From contig NZ_QKWH01000004.1 of the NCBI RefSeq assembly GCF_003244315.1, positions 248,001 to 312,000 on the forward strand: a DNA stretch of 64,000 nt. The letters run 5' to 3'. Made by a program: the position numbers and the translations under genes. Under the pieces are notes generated by a model that was not told the DNA's origin, made no database searches, and saw nothing but the letters and a program-made list of their open reading frames with translations. Below are positions 1-7,973 of this stretch, in pieces. Origin of the DNA: Xylanimonas oleitrophica. GTDB lineage: Bacteria; Actinomycetota; Actinomycetes; Actinomycetales; Cellulomonadaceae. How positions within the stretch are numbered: position 1 is the stretch's first letter; each line of letters begins with the position of its first letter.

Positions 1-1
1 C

Positions 2-553
2 CGCTCCGCGCGCCGCTGGATGCACGCCTACCCCCGGCGCTGGCGCGACGTGCGCGGCGACGAGCTGCTGGGCGTGCTGGAGGACGTCGCGGCCGAGGGC
101 GCGGCGGCCGGCGGCGGGCGGTTCCCGCGGCGGCTGCCGGCGCGCGAGGCGGCGGCACTCGTCCGGGCCGGGTGGGCGCTGCGCTGGCGCGAGCGGCCGC
201 CCTGGTACCTCTGGCTCGCCTACCGGGCTCTCGACAGGCGCCTCCCGGAGCGCTACCTGTGGTGGGTCGTCGACGACATCCGTGGGCCGCTGTACCTGTG
301 GCGGCGGCTGAGCCTCGCGGTCGCGAGCGGTGCCCTCACGTACGCGGCCCTCTCTGTGGCTGGCGTCCTGGTGAGGGGGTTCTCCTGGGGCACGGTGGCC
401 GCGATGCTCGCGGGATTCCTCGTCATGTCCGTCCTGACGCGCGGCTATCACCGGCGGACCGCCATGCAGCGGCACGTCTACGACCACCCCGCAGCGGCGG
501 GTGCGAGGCCCGGCGCGGGCGGGCGCGCCGACCCCCCGCCGTCTTCCCGGTAG
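2..553 (+). CDS. Membrane-anchored hypothetical protein, 5' end cut by window
   Basis: The reading frame is open to the left edge, and the first ATG (position 20) lies inside a conserved-looking Arg/Trp-rich segment (RRWMHAYPRRWRDVRGDELL), so the true start is probably upstream. That N-terminal pattern resembles small actinobacterial proteins often encoded beside PadR-type regulators; this is family memory and was not checked. Two hydrophobic stretches follow at about residues 100-140 of the visible part, then an Ala/Gly/Pro-rich tail. It is probably an inner-membrane protein with a cytoplasmic N-terminus. No catalytic motif is visible and no function is claimed. Confidence 0.6.
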   Translation, partial: RSARRWMHAYPRRWRDVRGDELLGVLEDVAAEGAAAGGGRFPRRLPAREAAALVRAGWALRWRERPPWYLWLAYRALDRRLPERYLWWVVDDIRGPLYLWRRLSLAVASGALTYAALSVAGVLVRGFSWGTVAAMLAGFLVMSVLTRGYHRRTAMQRHVYDHPAAAGARPGAGGRADPPPSSR

Positions 554-556
554 AGT
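551..556 (+). promoter_or_regulatory. Candidate -10 box (TAGAGT) for purS-purQ
   Basis: TAGAGT sits in the context GGTAGAGTGG, about 112 nt before the purS GTG, implying a leader of roughly 105 nt. The same ten-base context (GGTAGACTGG) occurs about 100 nt before purL at 34038. No good -35 is visible. Confidence 0.35.
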
Positions 557-667
557 GGGCAGCGGAACCCCGCCGTCGTGCTCCCGCTCGTCCGCCGTGC
601 GCAGTGCCCGCAGGCCCGCACCGGACGGGATCCCGGAGCGACGGTGACCCAACCTGAAGGAGCCCCC

Positions 668-955
668 GTGGGACGCGTCGTCGTCGAGGTCATGCCGAAG
701 CCCGAGATCCTGGACCCCCAGGGCAAGGCCGTGGTCGGGGCGCTGCCGCGTCTCGGCTTCACCCAGTTCACCAGCGTGCGTCAGGGCAAGCGCTTCGAGC
801 TCGAGGTCGAGGGCGACGTCACGCCCGAGGTCCTCGCCGCCGCCCAGGCCGCCGCCGAGACCCTGCTGAGCAACCCGATCATCGAGGACGTCGTGCGCGT
901 GGCCGACGTCGAGGCCGACGCCGCCGGCACGATCACGTCCGCGGGTCTCGCCTGA
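668..955 (+). CDS. purS: Phosphoribosylformylglycinamidine synthase subunit PurS
   Basis: A 95-residue protein matching PurS, the small subunit of the three-part FGAM synthase (PurS-PurQ-PurL) in purine synthesis. The first half carries the typical pattern ([19 protein letters not shown], then GF..F..VR.GK.FEL), and the second half is a short alpha/beta segment ending LSNPIIEDV. The GTG start is chosen because GAAGGAG lies 5 nt upstream; earlier in-frame starts would add a non-homologous tail. The stop overlaps the purQ start (TGATG), so the two are translationally coupled. PurL is encoded 32 kb downstream rather than next to it. Confidence 0.93.
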   Translation: MGRVVVEVMPKPEILDPQGKAVVGALPRLGFTQFTSVRQGKRFELEVEGDVTPEVLAAAQAAAETLLSNPIIEDVVRVADVEADAAGTITSAGLA

Positions 956-1683
956 TGACCGCCGTGGCCCCCGAGACGCTCGACGGCGCCCGCGTCGGCG
1001 TCATCACGTTCCCCGGCACGCTCGACGACCGTGACGCGGCCCGTGCGGTGCGCCTGGCCGGCGGCACCCCCGTCGCTCTCTGGCACGCGGACGCCGACCT
1101 CCACGGCGTGGACGCCGTCGTCATCCCCGGCGGGTTCTCCTACGGCGACTACCTGCGCGCCGGAGCGATCAGCCGCTTCGCTCCCGCGATGGGATCGGTC
1201 GCAGACGCCGCGCAGGGCGGCATGCCCGTGCTGGGCATCTGCAACGGCTTCCAGATCCTCACCGAGGCGCACCTGCTGCCCGGGTCGATGGTCAAGAACG
1301 ACCACCTCCAGTTCATCTGCCGCGAGCAGCCGCTGGTCGTGGAGAACGCGTCGACGGCGTGGACCAACCAGTTCGAGGCGGGGCAGCGCATCACCATCCC
1401 GCTGAAGAACCAGGACGGCCAGTACGTCGCCGACGAGCGCACCCTCGACGAGCTCGAGGGCGAGGGCCGTGTGGTGTTCCGCTACGACGGCTGGAACCCG
1501 AACGGCTCGCGCCGCGACATCGCCGGCATCACCAACGAGCGCGGCAACGTGGTGGGTCTCATGCCCCACCCGGAGCACGCCGTCGAGCCCGGGTTCGGCC
1601 CCGCCGGCAAGGCGGGCGTGCGCACCGGCACCGACGGCCTGACGTTCTTCACCTCGGTGCTGGCCGCTCTCGTCAAGGCCTGA
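955..1683 (+). CDS. purQ: Phosphoribosylformylglycinamidine synthase subunit PurQ (glutamine amidotransferase)
   Basis: A 242-residue class I glutamine amidotransferase that supplies ammonia from glutamine to PurL. The nucleophile is Cys96 in [11 protein letters not shown]. The His/Glu of the triad are in [12 protein letters not shown] (about H205 and E207). The oxyanion-region [13 protein letters not shown] motif is typical of PurQ. Its ATG overlaps the purS stop by one base. A large hairpin follows the stop, suggesting that transcription ends here and that purL is made from a separate promoter. Confidence 0.96.
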   Translation: MTAVAPETLDGARVGVITFPGTLDDRDAARAVRLAGGTPVALWHADADLHGVDAVVIPGGFSYGDYLRAGAISRFAPAMGSVADAAQGGMPVLGICNGFQILTEAHLLPGSMVKNDHLQFICREQPLVVENASTAWTNQFEAGQRITIPLKNQDGQYVADERTLDELEGEGRVVFRYDGWNPNGSRRDIAGITNERGNVVGLMPHPEHAVEPGFGPAGKAGVRTGTDGLTFFTSVLAALVKA

Positions 1684-1700
1684 CCTCTCCGTCACCCCTC

Positions 1701-1764
1701 CGTCGCGGGCCCCTGGACCTCCGCTCCTGACACCTCAGGACCGGAGCCTCAGGGGCCCGCGACG
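1701..1764. terminator. Nested inverted repeat between convergent purQ and MBL genes
   Basis: A perfect 15-bp outer stem (1701-1715 with 1750-1764) encloses smaller stems CTCCG/CGGAG and TCCTGA/TCAGGA. It contains the stop codon of the minus-strand hydrolase. No T-run follows on either side. Its position between convergent genes suggests a bidirectional terminator. Confidence 0.6.
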
Positions 1765-2594
1765 TCGTCGGTCCGGCGCAGGTCCGTGCGGCGCAGGTGG
1801 TCGAGCTGTGCCACCACCGACTGACGGGCCGCGCCCCGCACCGAGGGGGCGACGTCGGCGTACACGTGCGCGACGACGTCGTCCGCCGTCGAGCCCGGAC
1901 CCAGCGCCACCAACGCCTCGCGCACCTGGTCCAACCGCTCGTGGCGGTGCGTCCGGTAGGCACGGACCGCCGCCGCGAGATCGTCCAGCACGGGTCCGTG
2001 CCCCGGCAGCCCCAGCACCGGTCCGCTGCCCGACGACGCCAGCGCCTCCAGCACGTCGAGGCTCGCGAGGTAGTCGCCCAGCGAGCCGTCGGGCTCGGCG
2101 ATGACGGTCGTGCCCCGGCCCAGCACCGTGTCCCCTGTGAGCACCACGGCCCCGGCCGGGGAGCCGGTGGACGGATCGGCCGCGACCGGTTCGGCCACGA
2201 ACGACACCGAGTCGGCCGTGTGGCCCGGCGTCGCCACCACCCGCACGCGCACACCACCCGCCTCGATCGCCTCGCCGTCGCGCAACGGTGCACCGCCGTG
2301 GCAGTGCCCCGGGTCTGCGGCGCGCACCGGCGCCCCTGTGAGCTCGTGCAGCCGGGCGCTGCCCGCCGTGTGGTCGGCGTGCCGGTGCGTCACCAGCACC
2401 AGCGCCACCGGGCCCGCGGCGGCGAGCGCGGCCAGGTGCGCCTCGTCCGCCGGGCCAGGGTCGACGACGATCCCCGGCGCTGCGCCGTCGGGCCCCGGGG
2501 CGCGCAGCACGTAGGAGCGCGTGCCGTCGAGCGTCATCGGCCCCGGGTTGTCAGCGCGCAGGCAGGCGGCGAAGGGCGTGATCGTGGTGAGCAC
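1749..2594 (-). CDS. MBL-fold metallo-hydrolase (LACTB2-like)
   Basis: A 281-residue metallo-beta-lactamase-fold protein with the metal motif H70-x-H72-x-D74-H75 (VTHRHADHTAG), a downstream His in TPGHTADS, and a later Asp in LTGDTVLG. The architecture resembles endoribonuclease LACTB2 or glyoxalase II-like hydrolases; the substrate cannot be told from sequence. The GTG start lies 5 nt after TAGCCT, a good -10 hexamer, so the mRNA may be leaderless. The TAG of that hexamer is also the stop codon of the upstream NrdI-like gene. Confidence 0.85.
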   Translation of the reverse strand: MLTTITPFAACLRADNPGPMTLDGTRSYVLRAPGPDGAAPGIVVDPGPADEAHLAALAAAGPVALVLVTHRHADHTAGSARLHELTGAPVRAADPGHCHGGAPLRDGEAIEAGGVRVRVVATPGHTADSVSFVAEPVAADPSTGSPAGAVVLTGDTVLGRGTTVIAEPDGSLGDYLASLDVLEALASSGSGPVLGLPGHGPVLDDLAAAVRAYRTHRHERLDQVREALVALGPGSTADDVVAHVYADVAPSVRGAARQSVVAQLDHLRRTDLRRTDDVAGP

Positions 2595-2602
2595 GCCTCA
2601 GG

Positions 2603-3073
2603 CTATGCCGGGCGCCCCGGCCCGCTCGACCCTTCCGTCAGCGCCCCGTCCAGCGCGTCCAGCACGCGTCGCGCCTCCTCGACGTCCCACCGCGTGCCCT
2701 GCAGCTCGAGCTCCAGGAGCACCGGCCTGCCCGACGCCGCCGCCACCTGCCGCGCCGCCGCCTGGTAGTGGCGGCCGAAGTTCCGGTTGCCCGAGCCCAT
2801 GACCCCGACGAGGCGACGGCGCGTGACCGGGTCGTCCAGGAACCGGCGCACCGCCTCGGGGATCGTGTCGTTGTCCGGGTTCCCCGTCTTGTACGACGGC
2901 GTCACCAGCACCCACGGTCCCTCGGGCACCGACCGGCGCACCTCCCGCTCGCCGAGGTCCCACGCACGCCGGGCCGTGCCCTGGCACACGCGCTCGCAGA
3001 ACAGCCGGACCATGCCGGAGGCGGAGGAGTAGTAGTAGAGCGGCACCGGGGACCCCGGCGGGTGCTGACTCAC
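2603..3073 (-). CDS. NrdI-like flavodoxin
   Basis: A short flavodoxin-fold protein (about 156 residues) with NrdI landmarks: YYYSSASG FMN-phosphate loop near the N-terminus, VLVTPSYKTG, GVMGSGNRNFG and a C-terminal LELQGTRWDVEEARRVL. NrdI donates oxidant to assemble the dimanganese cofactor of class Ib ribonucleotide reductase. No nrdE, nrdF or nrdH lies in this window, so it is an orphan here. The start is uncertain: GTG 3073 places the FMN loop where NrdI has it, while GTG 3103 would add ten residues. It could be another small flavodoxin rather than true NrdI. Confidence 0.72.
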   Translation of the reverse strand: MSQHPPGSPVPLYYYSSASGMVRLFCERVCQGTARRAWDLGEREVRRSVPEGPWVLVTPSYKTGNPDNDTIPEAVRRFLDDPVTRRRLVGVMGSGNRNFGRHYQAAARQVAAASGRPVLLELELQGTRWDVEEARRVLDALDGALTEGSSGPGRPA

Positions 3074-3120
3074 CCTCCCAGCCTGGCGCACGCACGCGCG
3101 CACGAGCCCGGGACGACGAC

Positions 3121-3164
3121 GGCGCGGGACGCACGGCCCGGAGGTTCGGGCCCTGCGTCCCGCG
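3121..3164 (-). terminator. Long hairpin downstream of the coiled-coil gene pair
   Basis: Arms 3121-3139 and 3146-3164 form a 19-bp stem with one C/C mismatch and a 6-nt loop. It lies just after the 3' end of the minus-strand coiled-coil gene and before the NrdI-like gene, consistent with transcription termination. Confidence 0.6.
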
Positions 3165-3220
3165 CCGGGGAGGGACAGGGGCTGAGCACCTGAGCGCCCG
3201 CTCAGGCTCGGCGTCGGGCG

Positions 3221-4861
3221 CTACTCGTGCCGGTCAGGGGAGATCCCGTCCGGGCTCTCCTGCGACGGCTGGTCCTCCCGCGACGGCTCGCTCCCGTGCG
3301 GCGGCTGGACCTCCGGCTGGCTCTCCGACCGGTCCTCCGGCGGGGACGAGGGCTCGTCCGAGGCAGCGGCATCGGCCTGCTCCGCAGGGGCGGGCTCGGC
3401 CTGCTCTGCCGGTACTGCGGGCTCGTCCTGCCGCAGCGGGTCGAGGTCGCCCTGCGGCCCCAGCGGGTCCAGCGGCCCACCCAGGTCGTCGGCCGCCGGC
3501 ACGACGACGGGGACCTGCCCGGTGAGAAACCCCTGGACCTCCTGCGGCAGCGGCTCGACGACGGCCCCGGCCAGCAGGGACCGCAGCGACGTCATCTGCT
3601 CCTCGAGCTCGGCCTTGCGCGCCGCCAGCTCGTTCAGCTCCGCGCGGGCCGAGGCCAGCGTGCGCTCGGAGTCGGCATGCGTGCGTGCCAGCAGCTGCTG
3701 GGCGTGCTGGTCGATCTCAGCCCTCAGCTCGGCGGCCTCCTCGCGTGCACGACGGCGCACGTGCTCGGCCTCCTTGCGCGCCTCCGCCAGCTCCTGCTCG
3801 GCCTCCTGGCGGGTGCGCTGCGCGGCGGCCAGCTCGTCGTCCGCCCGCTGCTGCGTGGCCGAGACGATCTGGGCGGCCTTGCGCTGCGCCGCGGCCACCA
3901 CGTGCTCCGCCTCCAGGCGCGCGTCCTCCGCGGTGCGCGCGGCCTCGGCCTCGGCGTCGGCACGCGTGTGCTCCGCCTCGGTCACGGCCGCGGCGATGAG
4001 GCGCTCGATGCGCTCGCCGAAGCTGGTGCCCAGCTCGACGGTCGGCACCTCCACGTCGTCGTGCGGGTGGACCTGTGCCGCCTCGCCGTGCGCTGCGCTC
4101 TCGCCCGCCAGAGCGGCCGGCGCCCCGAGGCCCTCGGGCGCAGCGCCGTCGGTGCCCTGCGGGGCCTCTGCCGTCGGCTGCGTGCCCCCAGGACGGCCAC
4201 CGTCGGTGACTGCCACGCCGGCCTCCGGCCCCGTCGAGGCGCCCGTCGTCTCGGCGGCATCGGCGGGCTGGCCCTGGCCCGGCTGCTCGGGGTGCCCGGC
4301 CTCGCCGCCCGCCACCTCGACCCGCTCGGCGTCGTCGGCCCCGGCGTGCACGGGCCACGCAGCGGCGGCCTGGCCCTCGTGCTGCGTCTGCGGCTGGCCC
4401 GCCGGAGCGGGCGCCGCCTGCTCGGTCACGGCCTGCTCGGCCGCCTGGGCCGCGGCGAGCGCCGCCGGTCGTGCGTCGTCGTACGGCGGCGGCATGACGG
4501 CGGGCACCCAGCCGCGCGGCTCCTGGCCCAGGGGCTCGTACGCCACCTGACCCTGCCAGTCCTGGGTGGTGGGCGCGGCGGGCTGGCCGCCGTCGTGCGC
4601 GGGCACCTGCTGGGCGCCCTGCCACTGCTGGCCCTGCTGGTCACCCTGCCGGTCACCCCGCTGGCCGTCCTGCTGGACGCCGTGCTCGTCGGCCTGCGGC
4701 CCCGGCTGCGCGTGCGGAGGCTGCTGCTCGGGGGAGGCGAACGCCTCCCGGGGTGCGTACGCCTGCTCGGCGTCCTCGGCGGCAGACTCGGCCGCCTCCT
4801 CCCACCAGGGCCGCGCCTGCGTCTCGTCCTGCTCGGGCTCGTTCGTGCGGCGCCACTTCAT
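3221..4861 (-). CDS. Large coiled-coil protein with Gln/Ala-rich N-terminus
   Basis: 546 residues. Residues 1 to about 275 are low-complexity (Gln, Ala, Pro, Gly, Glu) and probably disordered. Residues about 280-430 form a long heptad coiled coil introduced by SFGERIERLIAAAVTEAE. The tail is acidic and Pro-rich. No membrane segment or enzyme motif is seen. The entry into the coil matches that of the upstream neighbour (YGERMERMVALAQAEA), so the two look like paralogues. The ATG overlaps the neighbour's stop (TGATG). DivIVA-like or other cytoskeletal scaffold roles are possible but not shown by a defining motif. Confidence 0.75.
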   Translation of the reverse strand: MKWRRTNEPEQDETQARPWWEEAAESAAEDAEQAYAPREAFASPEQQPPHAQPGPQADEHGVQQDGQRGDRQGDQQGQQWQGAQQVPAHDGGQPAAPTTQDWQGQVAYEPLGQEPRGWVPAVMPPPYDDARPAALAAAQAAEQAVTEQAAPAPAGQPQTQHEGQAAAAWPVHAGADDAERVEVAGGEAGHPEQPGQGQPADAAETTGASTGPEAGVAVTDGGRPGGTQPTAEAPQGTDGAAPEGLGAPAALAGESAAHGEAAQVHPHDDVEVPTVELGTSFGERIERLIAAAVTEAEHTRADAEAEAARTAEDARLEAEHVVAAAQRKAAQIVSATQQRADDELAAAQRTRQEAEQELAEARKEAEHVRRRAREEAAELRAEIDQHAQQLLARTHADSERTLASARAELNELAARKAELEEQMTSLRSLLAGAVVEPLPQEVQGFLTGQVPVVVPAADDLGGPLDPLGPQGDLDPLRQDEPAVPAEQAEPAPAEQADAAASDEPSSPPEDRSESQPEVQPPHGSEPSREDQPSQESPDGISPDRHE

Positions 4862-5676
4862 CACGCCTGGTTCCCCTCGTCGTGGCCGCTGTCCGCGCGC
4901 GCGGCGTGCGCGTCGGCGGAGCCGGCCCCCTGCGTGCCACCGGCGGACGCTGCGCCCACCTGCAGGCCCAGCGAGCGCCGCAGCGCCTCCAGCTGGACCG
5001 CGATCTGGTCCCGGCGCTGCACCAGCTCACGGGTGCTGCGCTCCGCCTCGGCGCGCACCCGCGCGACCTCGGCGGTGGCCTCGGCCACCAGGCTCTCGGC
5101 GTGCGCGCTCGCCGCGGCGATCTTCTCGTCGGCGTCGGCCTGGGCGCGGCGCCGGGTCTCCTCGGCCTCGTCGAGCGCCTGGGCGCGGATCGTCTCGGCC
5201 TCTTCCAGCATGGTGCGGGCGCGCGCCTGGGTGCGGTCGGCCTCCGCGCGGGCGTCCTCGATCACCTCGCGGGCCTTCTCCTCTGCGGTCGCGACGGCCA
5301 CGCGGGCGTCGTGCTCGGCCCGCCGGCGCTCGTCGTTGGTGGCCTGCTGCGTCTCGCGGGTCAGGGCCTCGGCGTCGGAGCGGGCGCGGCGGCGGATCTC
5401 GTCGGCCTCGGCCTGCCCCTCGGCCACGAGGCGCTCCGCCTCGGCGCGCGCGGCGGCCGTCGTGGCGGTGGCCTGCACCTGCGCCTCGGACACGGTGGTC
5501 TCGGCGGAGCGGCGGGCGTCCGCCAGGAGGCGGGCGGCGTTCTCGCGCGCGTCGCTCACGGCCTGCGCGGCCTCGGCCTGCGCGAGGGCCACCATGCGCT
5601 CCATCCGCTCCCCGTAGGTCTGCGGCGTGGTGGGCGAGGCAGGTGGTGCGGCGCTGTCGGTCAGTCCTTCGGTCAA
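4861..5676 (-). CDS. Coiled-coil protein (DivIVA/filament-like)
   Basis: 271 residues, nearly all an Ala/Glu/Arg-rich heptad coiled coil (residues about 25-225) with a short Gly/Ala tail. The TTG start at 5676 is chosen because GGGGAG lies 5 nt upstream. A much longer frame exists upstream, but it runs antisense through the NfeD-like gene and is rejected. It is co-transcribed and coupled with the longer coiled-coil gene downstream. Proteins of this make-up in actinobacteria often form polar or cytoskeletal assemblies; the precise role is unknown. Confidence 0.75.
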   Translation of the reverse strand: MTEGLTDSAAPPASPTTPQTYGERMERMVALAQAEAAQAVSDARENAARLLADARRSAETTVSEAQVQATATTAAARAEAERLVAEGQAEADEIRRRARSDAEALTRETQQATNDERRRAEHDARVAVATAEEKAREVIEDARAEADRTQARARTMLEEAETIRAQALDEAEETRRRAQADADEKIAAASAHAESLVAEATAEVARVRAEAERSTRELVQRRDQIAVQLEALRRSLGLQVGAASAGGTQGAGSADAHAARADSGHDEGNQA

Positions 5677-5712
5677 TGGTGCTCCCCTGGTTCCGGGCCC
5701 TCGCGGGAGATG

Positions 5713-5743
5713 CTCCCGGGTACCGGCTCCACGGTACCGGGAG
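5713..5743. promoter_or_regulatory. Inverted repeat in the divergent coiled-coil/NfeD promoter region
   Basis: CTCCCGGGTACCG (5713-5725) pairs with CGGTACCGGGAG (5732-5743) with one bulged G and a 6-nt loop. It lies between the divergent TTG start at 5676 and GTG start at 5828. It could be an operator or an RNA hairpin. Confidence 0.3.
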
Positions 5744-5827
5744 GGTGGCGCGAAGGCCGGGAACCCGCGCCTCTTCACCCTGTGGAAGGGGGGACGGGCT
5801 GGAGCCGGATATGGGAGGTTATGTTCC

Positions 5828-6346
5828 GTGCTGACGGCATTCCTGGTGGTCGCGGGCATCGCGACCGTGCTCGTGGTCCTCGCCTTCGTGTTCGACGGCG
5901 TCTTCGACATCTTCGACGTCGACCTGCCCGGTGACGGTGCGTTCTCCGTCATGGGCCTGTTCGGCGGGGTCGCGTCGTTCGGGTGGACCGCCGTCGCGGT
6001 GATCGCCATGACCGCGTGGACGGCGCTGACCGTGATCGGGGTAGCGCTCGCCGTCGGCGTCGCCGTGGTCGTGGGCATGTCGGCGCTCGCACGGGTGCTG
6101 CGGCGCAGCTCCGCCCAGGGCGCGACGTCGGGCGACCTGGTGGGCGCGGAGGGGGCCGTCGTCGAGCAGGTCTCCCCGGGTGCGCCGGGCCTGGTGCGGG
6201 TCACCTACCACGGGGCTCCGCGCACCGTCACCGCCCACTCCGAGGTCGTCCTGGAGCCCGGCACGCAGGTCGTCGTCGACCGCGCCGAGTCCATGGGCGA
6301 GGTCCACGTCGTCGCGCTCGCCCGCCGCGCCCAGCCGCAGCGCTGA
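5828..6346 (+). CDS. NfeD-like/YuaF-like membrane protein
   Basis: 172 residues. Hydrophobic segments at about residues 2-24, 44-66 and 68-90 are followed by a small beta-rich soluble domain (VGAEGAVVEQVSPGAPGLVRVTYHG, ending in VEPGTQVVV-type strands), the OB-fold layout of NfeD/YuaF proteins. YuaF-type proteins are encoded just before flotillin, as here (67-nt gap). The GTG start has GGGAGG 9-10 nt upstream. The likely role is membrane microdomain organisation together with the flotillin. Confidence 0.75.
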   Translation: MLTAFLVVAGIATVLVVLAFVFDGVFDIFDVDLPGDGAFSVMGLFGGVASFGWTAVAVIAMTAWTALTVIGVALAVGVAVVVGMSALARVLRRSSAQGATSGDLVGAEGAVVEQVSPGAPGLVRVTYHGAPRTVTAHSEVVLEPGTQVVVDRAESMGEVHVVALARRAQPQR

Positions 6347-6413
6347 GCCGCCAGCACCACGTCCCCCTGCCCTCGCCGACCGGCGCGGGCACCGCTCCAC
6401 CGGAAGGTCAGCC

Positions 6414-7877
6414 ATGCCCCTCGCCGTCGCTGCGATCGCCGCGATCGTCGTCGTCCTCGCGATCGTGGTCCTCGCGATCGTCTCCCGCTACAAGATCCCC
6501 AAGGCCAACGAGGCGCTCGTCATCACCGGTGGCAAGGGCGGCACCGGTGGCATGAAGGTCGTCATCGGCTCCGGCGTGTTCGTGGTGCCGTTCGTGCAGC
6601 GCTCCGCGTCGATCTCGCTCGACGCCACCGAGGTGCCCATGCGCGTGGACGAGGGTGTCACCTCGGACAAGATCAAGGTGACGGTCGACGCCGTGGCGCT
6701 GGCCAAGATCGACGGCACGCCCGAGGGCGTGCGGGCCGCCGCCCAGCGGTTCCTGGGCCGCGAGGAGCAGGTGCCCGGCGTGGTCGCCACGGTGCTCGCC
6801 GGCGCCCTGCGCGGCGTCGTCGGCAACATGACGGTCGAGGAGGTCCTCGCCGACCGCGTGAAGTTCGCGACGGAGATCCGGGCCGAGGCCGAGAAGGCGC
6901 TCGCGGAGTCGGGCCTGCGCATCGACACCCTGCAGATCAACGCGATCCGCTCGGAGCCGGCCGACTACATCGAGAACCTGGGCCGTCCGCAGGCCGCCGA
7001 GGTGCGCCGCCAGGCAGAGATCGCCGAGGCCGAGAACACCCGCCAGTCGGCGCAGGCGCAGGCTGCGGCCCGCATCGCCATCGCCGAGGCGAACAAGACG
7101 GCGGCGCTCCGCGAGGCCGAGTTCAAGAAGGAGACCGACGCCGCGCAGGCGGAGGCCGACGCCGTGGGGCCCAAGGTCGCCGCCGCCCAGGCCGCCGAGA
7201 TCACGCGGGCGGAGCAGGCCAACGCCGAGCAGCAGGCCACGCTCACCAAGCTGAAGCTGGACTCGGACGTGCGCGCCAAGGCCGACGCCGAGCTGTACGC
7301 CGCGCAGAAGGCGGCCGAGGCCGACCTGTTCACCAAGCAGAAGGAGGCCGACGCGGCGCTGTACCGGGCGGAGAAGGATGCGGCCGCCCGTGCCGTCGCC
7401 GTCGAGCGTGCCGCTGCCGCCGAGAAGGTGCGCCTGGAGTCCGAGGGCACCGGTCTGGCGAACTCGCTCAAGGTGCAGGGCCTGGCGCAGGCCGAGGCCA
7501 CCCGAGCCACGGGTCTGGCCGACGCCGAGGCGATCAAGGCCAAGGGCCAGGCCGAGGCCGAGGTCAAGGAGCTGCTCGCGCAGGCCTACGACAAGTACGG
7601 CGAGCAGGCCGTCATCGACCAGGTGCTCGCGGCGCTGCCCGCGATGCTGGAGGCGGCCGCGAAGCCGCTCGGCAACATCGACAACATCACGGTGCTGGGC
7701 GACGGTTCCAACGCGGGCGCGGTGACCAACCTGGCCACCGACCTGATGACCAAGGTGCCCGCCGTGGTCAAGGCGACCACGGGCCTGGACATCACCACGC
7801 TGCTGGCCGGGTTCCTCGCCGAGCGCACGCCCGCGCCGGCCGAGGTCGTCACCGCCGAGGCGACACCGGTCCACTGA
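6414..7877 (+). CDS. Flotillin (SPFH-domain membrane scaffold)
   Basis: 487 residues. An N-terminal hydrophobic anchor (residues about 3-24) precedes an SPFH/band-7 domain (about 27-190; ANEALVITG, VKVTVDAVALAKI), then a long Ala/Glu-rich coiled coil (about 195-400) with the repeated AEA motifs of flotillins. A C-terminal oligomerisation region includes YGEQAVIDQVLAALPAML. Flotillins organise ordered lipid domains at the inner membrane. The partner NfeD-like gene lies directly upstream. A strong hairpin follows the stop, closing a two-gene operon. Confidence 0.93.
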   Translation: MPLAVAAIAAIVVVLAIVVLAIVSRYKIPKANEALVITGGKGGTGGMKVVIGSGVFVVPFVQRSASISLDATEVPMRVDEGVTSDKIKVTVDAVALAKIDGTPEGVRAAAQRFLGREEQVPGVVATVLAGALRGVVGNMTVEEVLADRVKFATEIRAEAEKALAESGLRIDTLQINAIRSEPADYIENLGRPQAAEVRRQAEIAEAENTRQSAQAQAAARIAIAEANKTAALREAEFKKETDAAQAEADAVGPKVAAAQAAEITRAEQANAEQQATLTKLKLDSDVRAKADAELYAAQKAAEADLFTKQKEADAALYRAEKDAAARAVAVERAAAAEKVRLESEGTGLANSLKVQGLAQAEATRATGLADAEAIKAKGQAEAEVKELLAQAYDKYGEQAVIDQVLAALPAMLEAAAKPLGNIDNITVLGDGSNAGAVTNLATDLMTKVPAVVKATTGLDITTLLAGFLAERTPAPAEVVTAEATPVH

Positions 7878-7913
7878 CCGCCCTCCGGGGGACCGCTCCG
7901 GAGACCAGACGAA

Positions 7914-7949
7914 GACGCCGGCAGCCACCTTCCCGTGGCTGCCGGCGTC
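7914..7949. terminator. Bidirectional hairpin between flotillin and LLM gene
   Basis: A perfect 15-bp stem (7914-7928 with 7935-7949) with loop CTTCCC, between convergent stop codons. No T-run is present, as is common in high-GC actinobacteria. Confidence 0.75.
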
Positions 7950-7973
7950 GGCGTCTCTGCGCGGGAGCCCGCG

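Noticed and set aside
3227-5617. A 796-codon plus-strand frame opposite the coiled-coil genes
   Set aside because: Leu/Arg/Gly low-complexity translation created by the GC-biased codons of the coiled-coil genes; no ribosome site.
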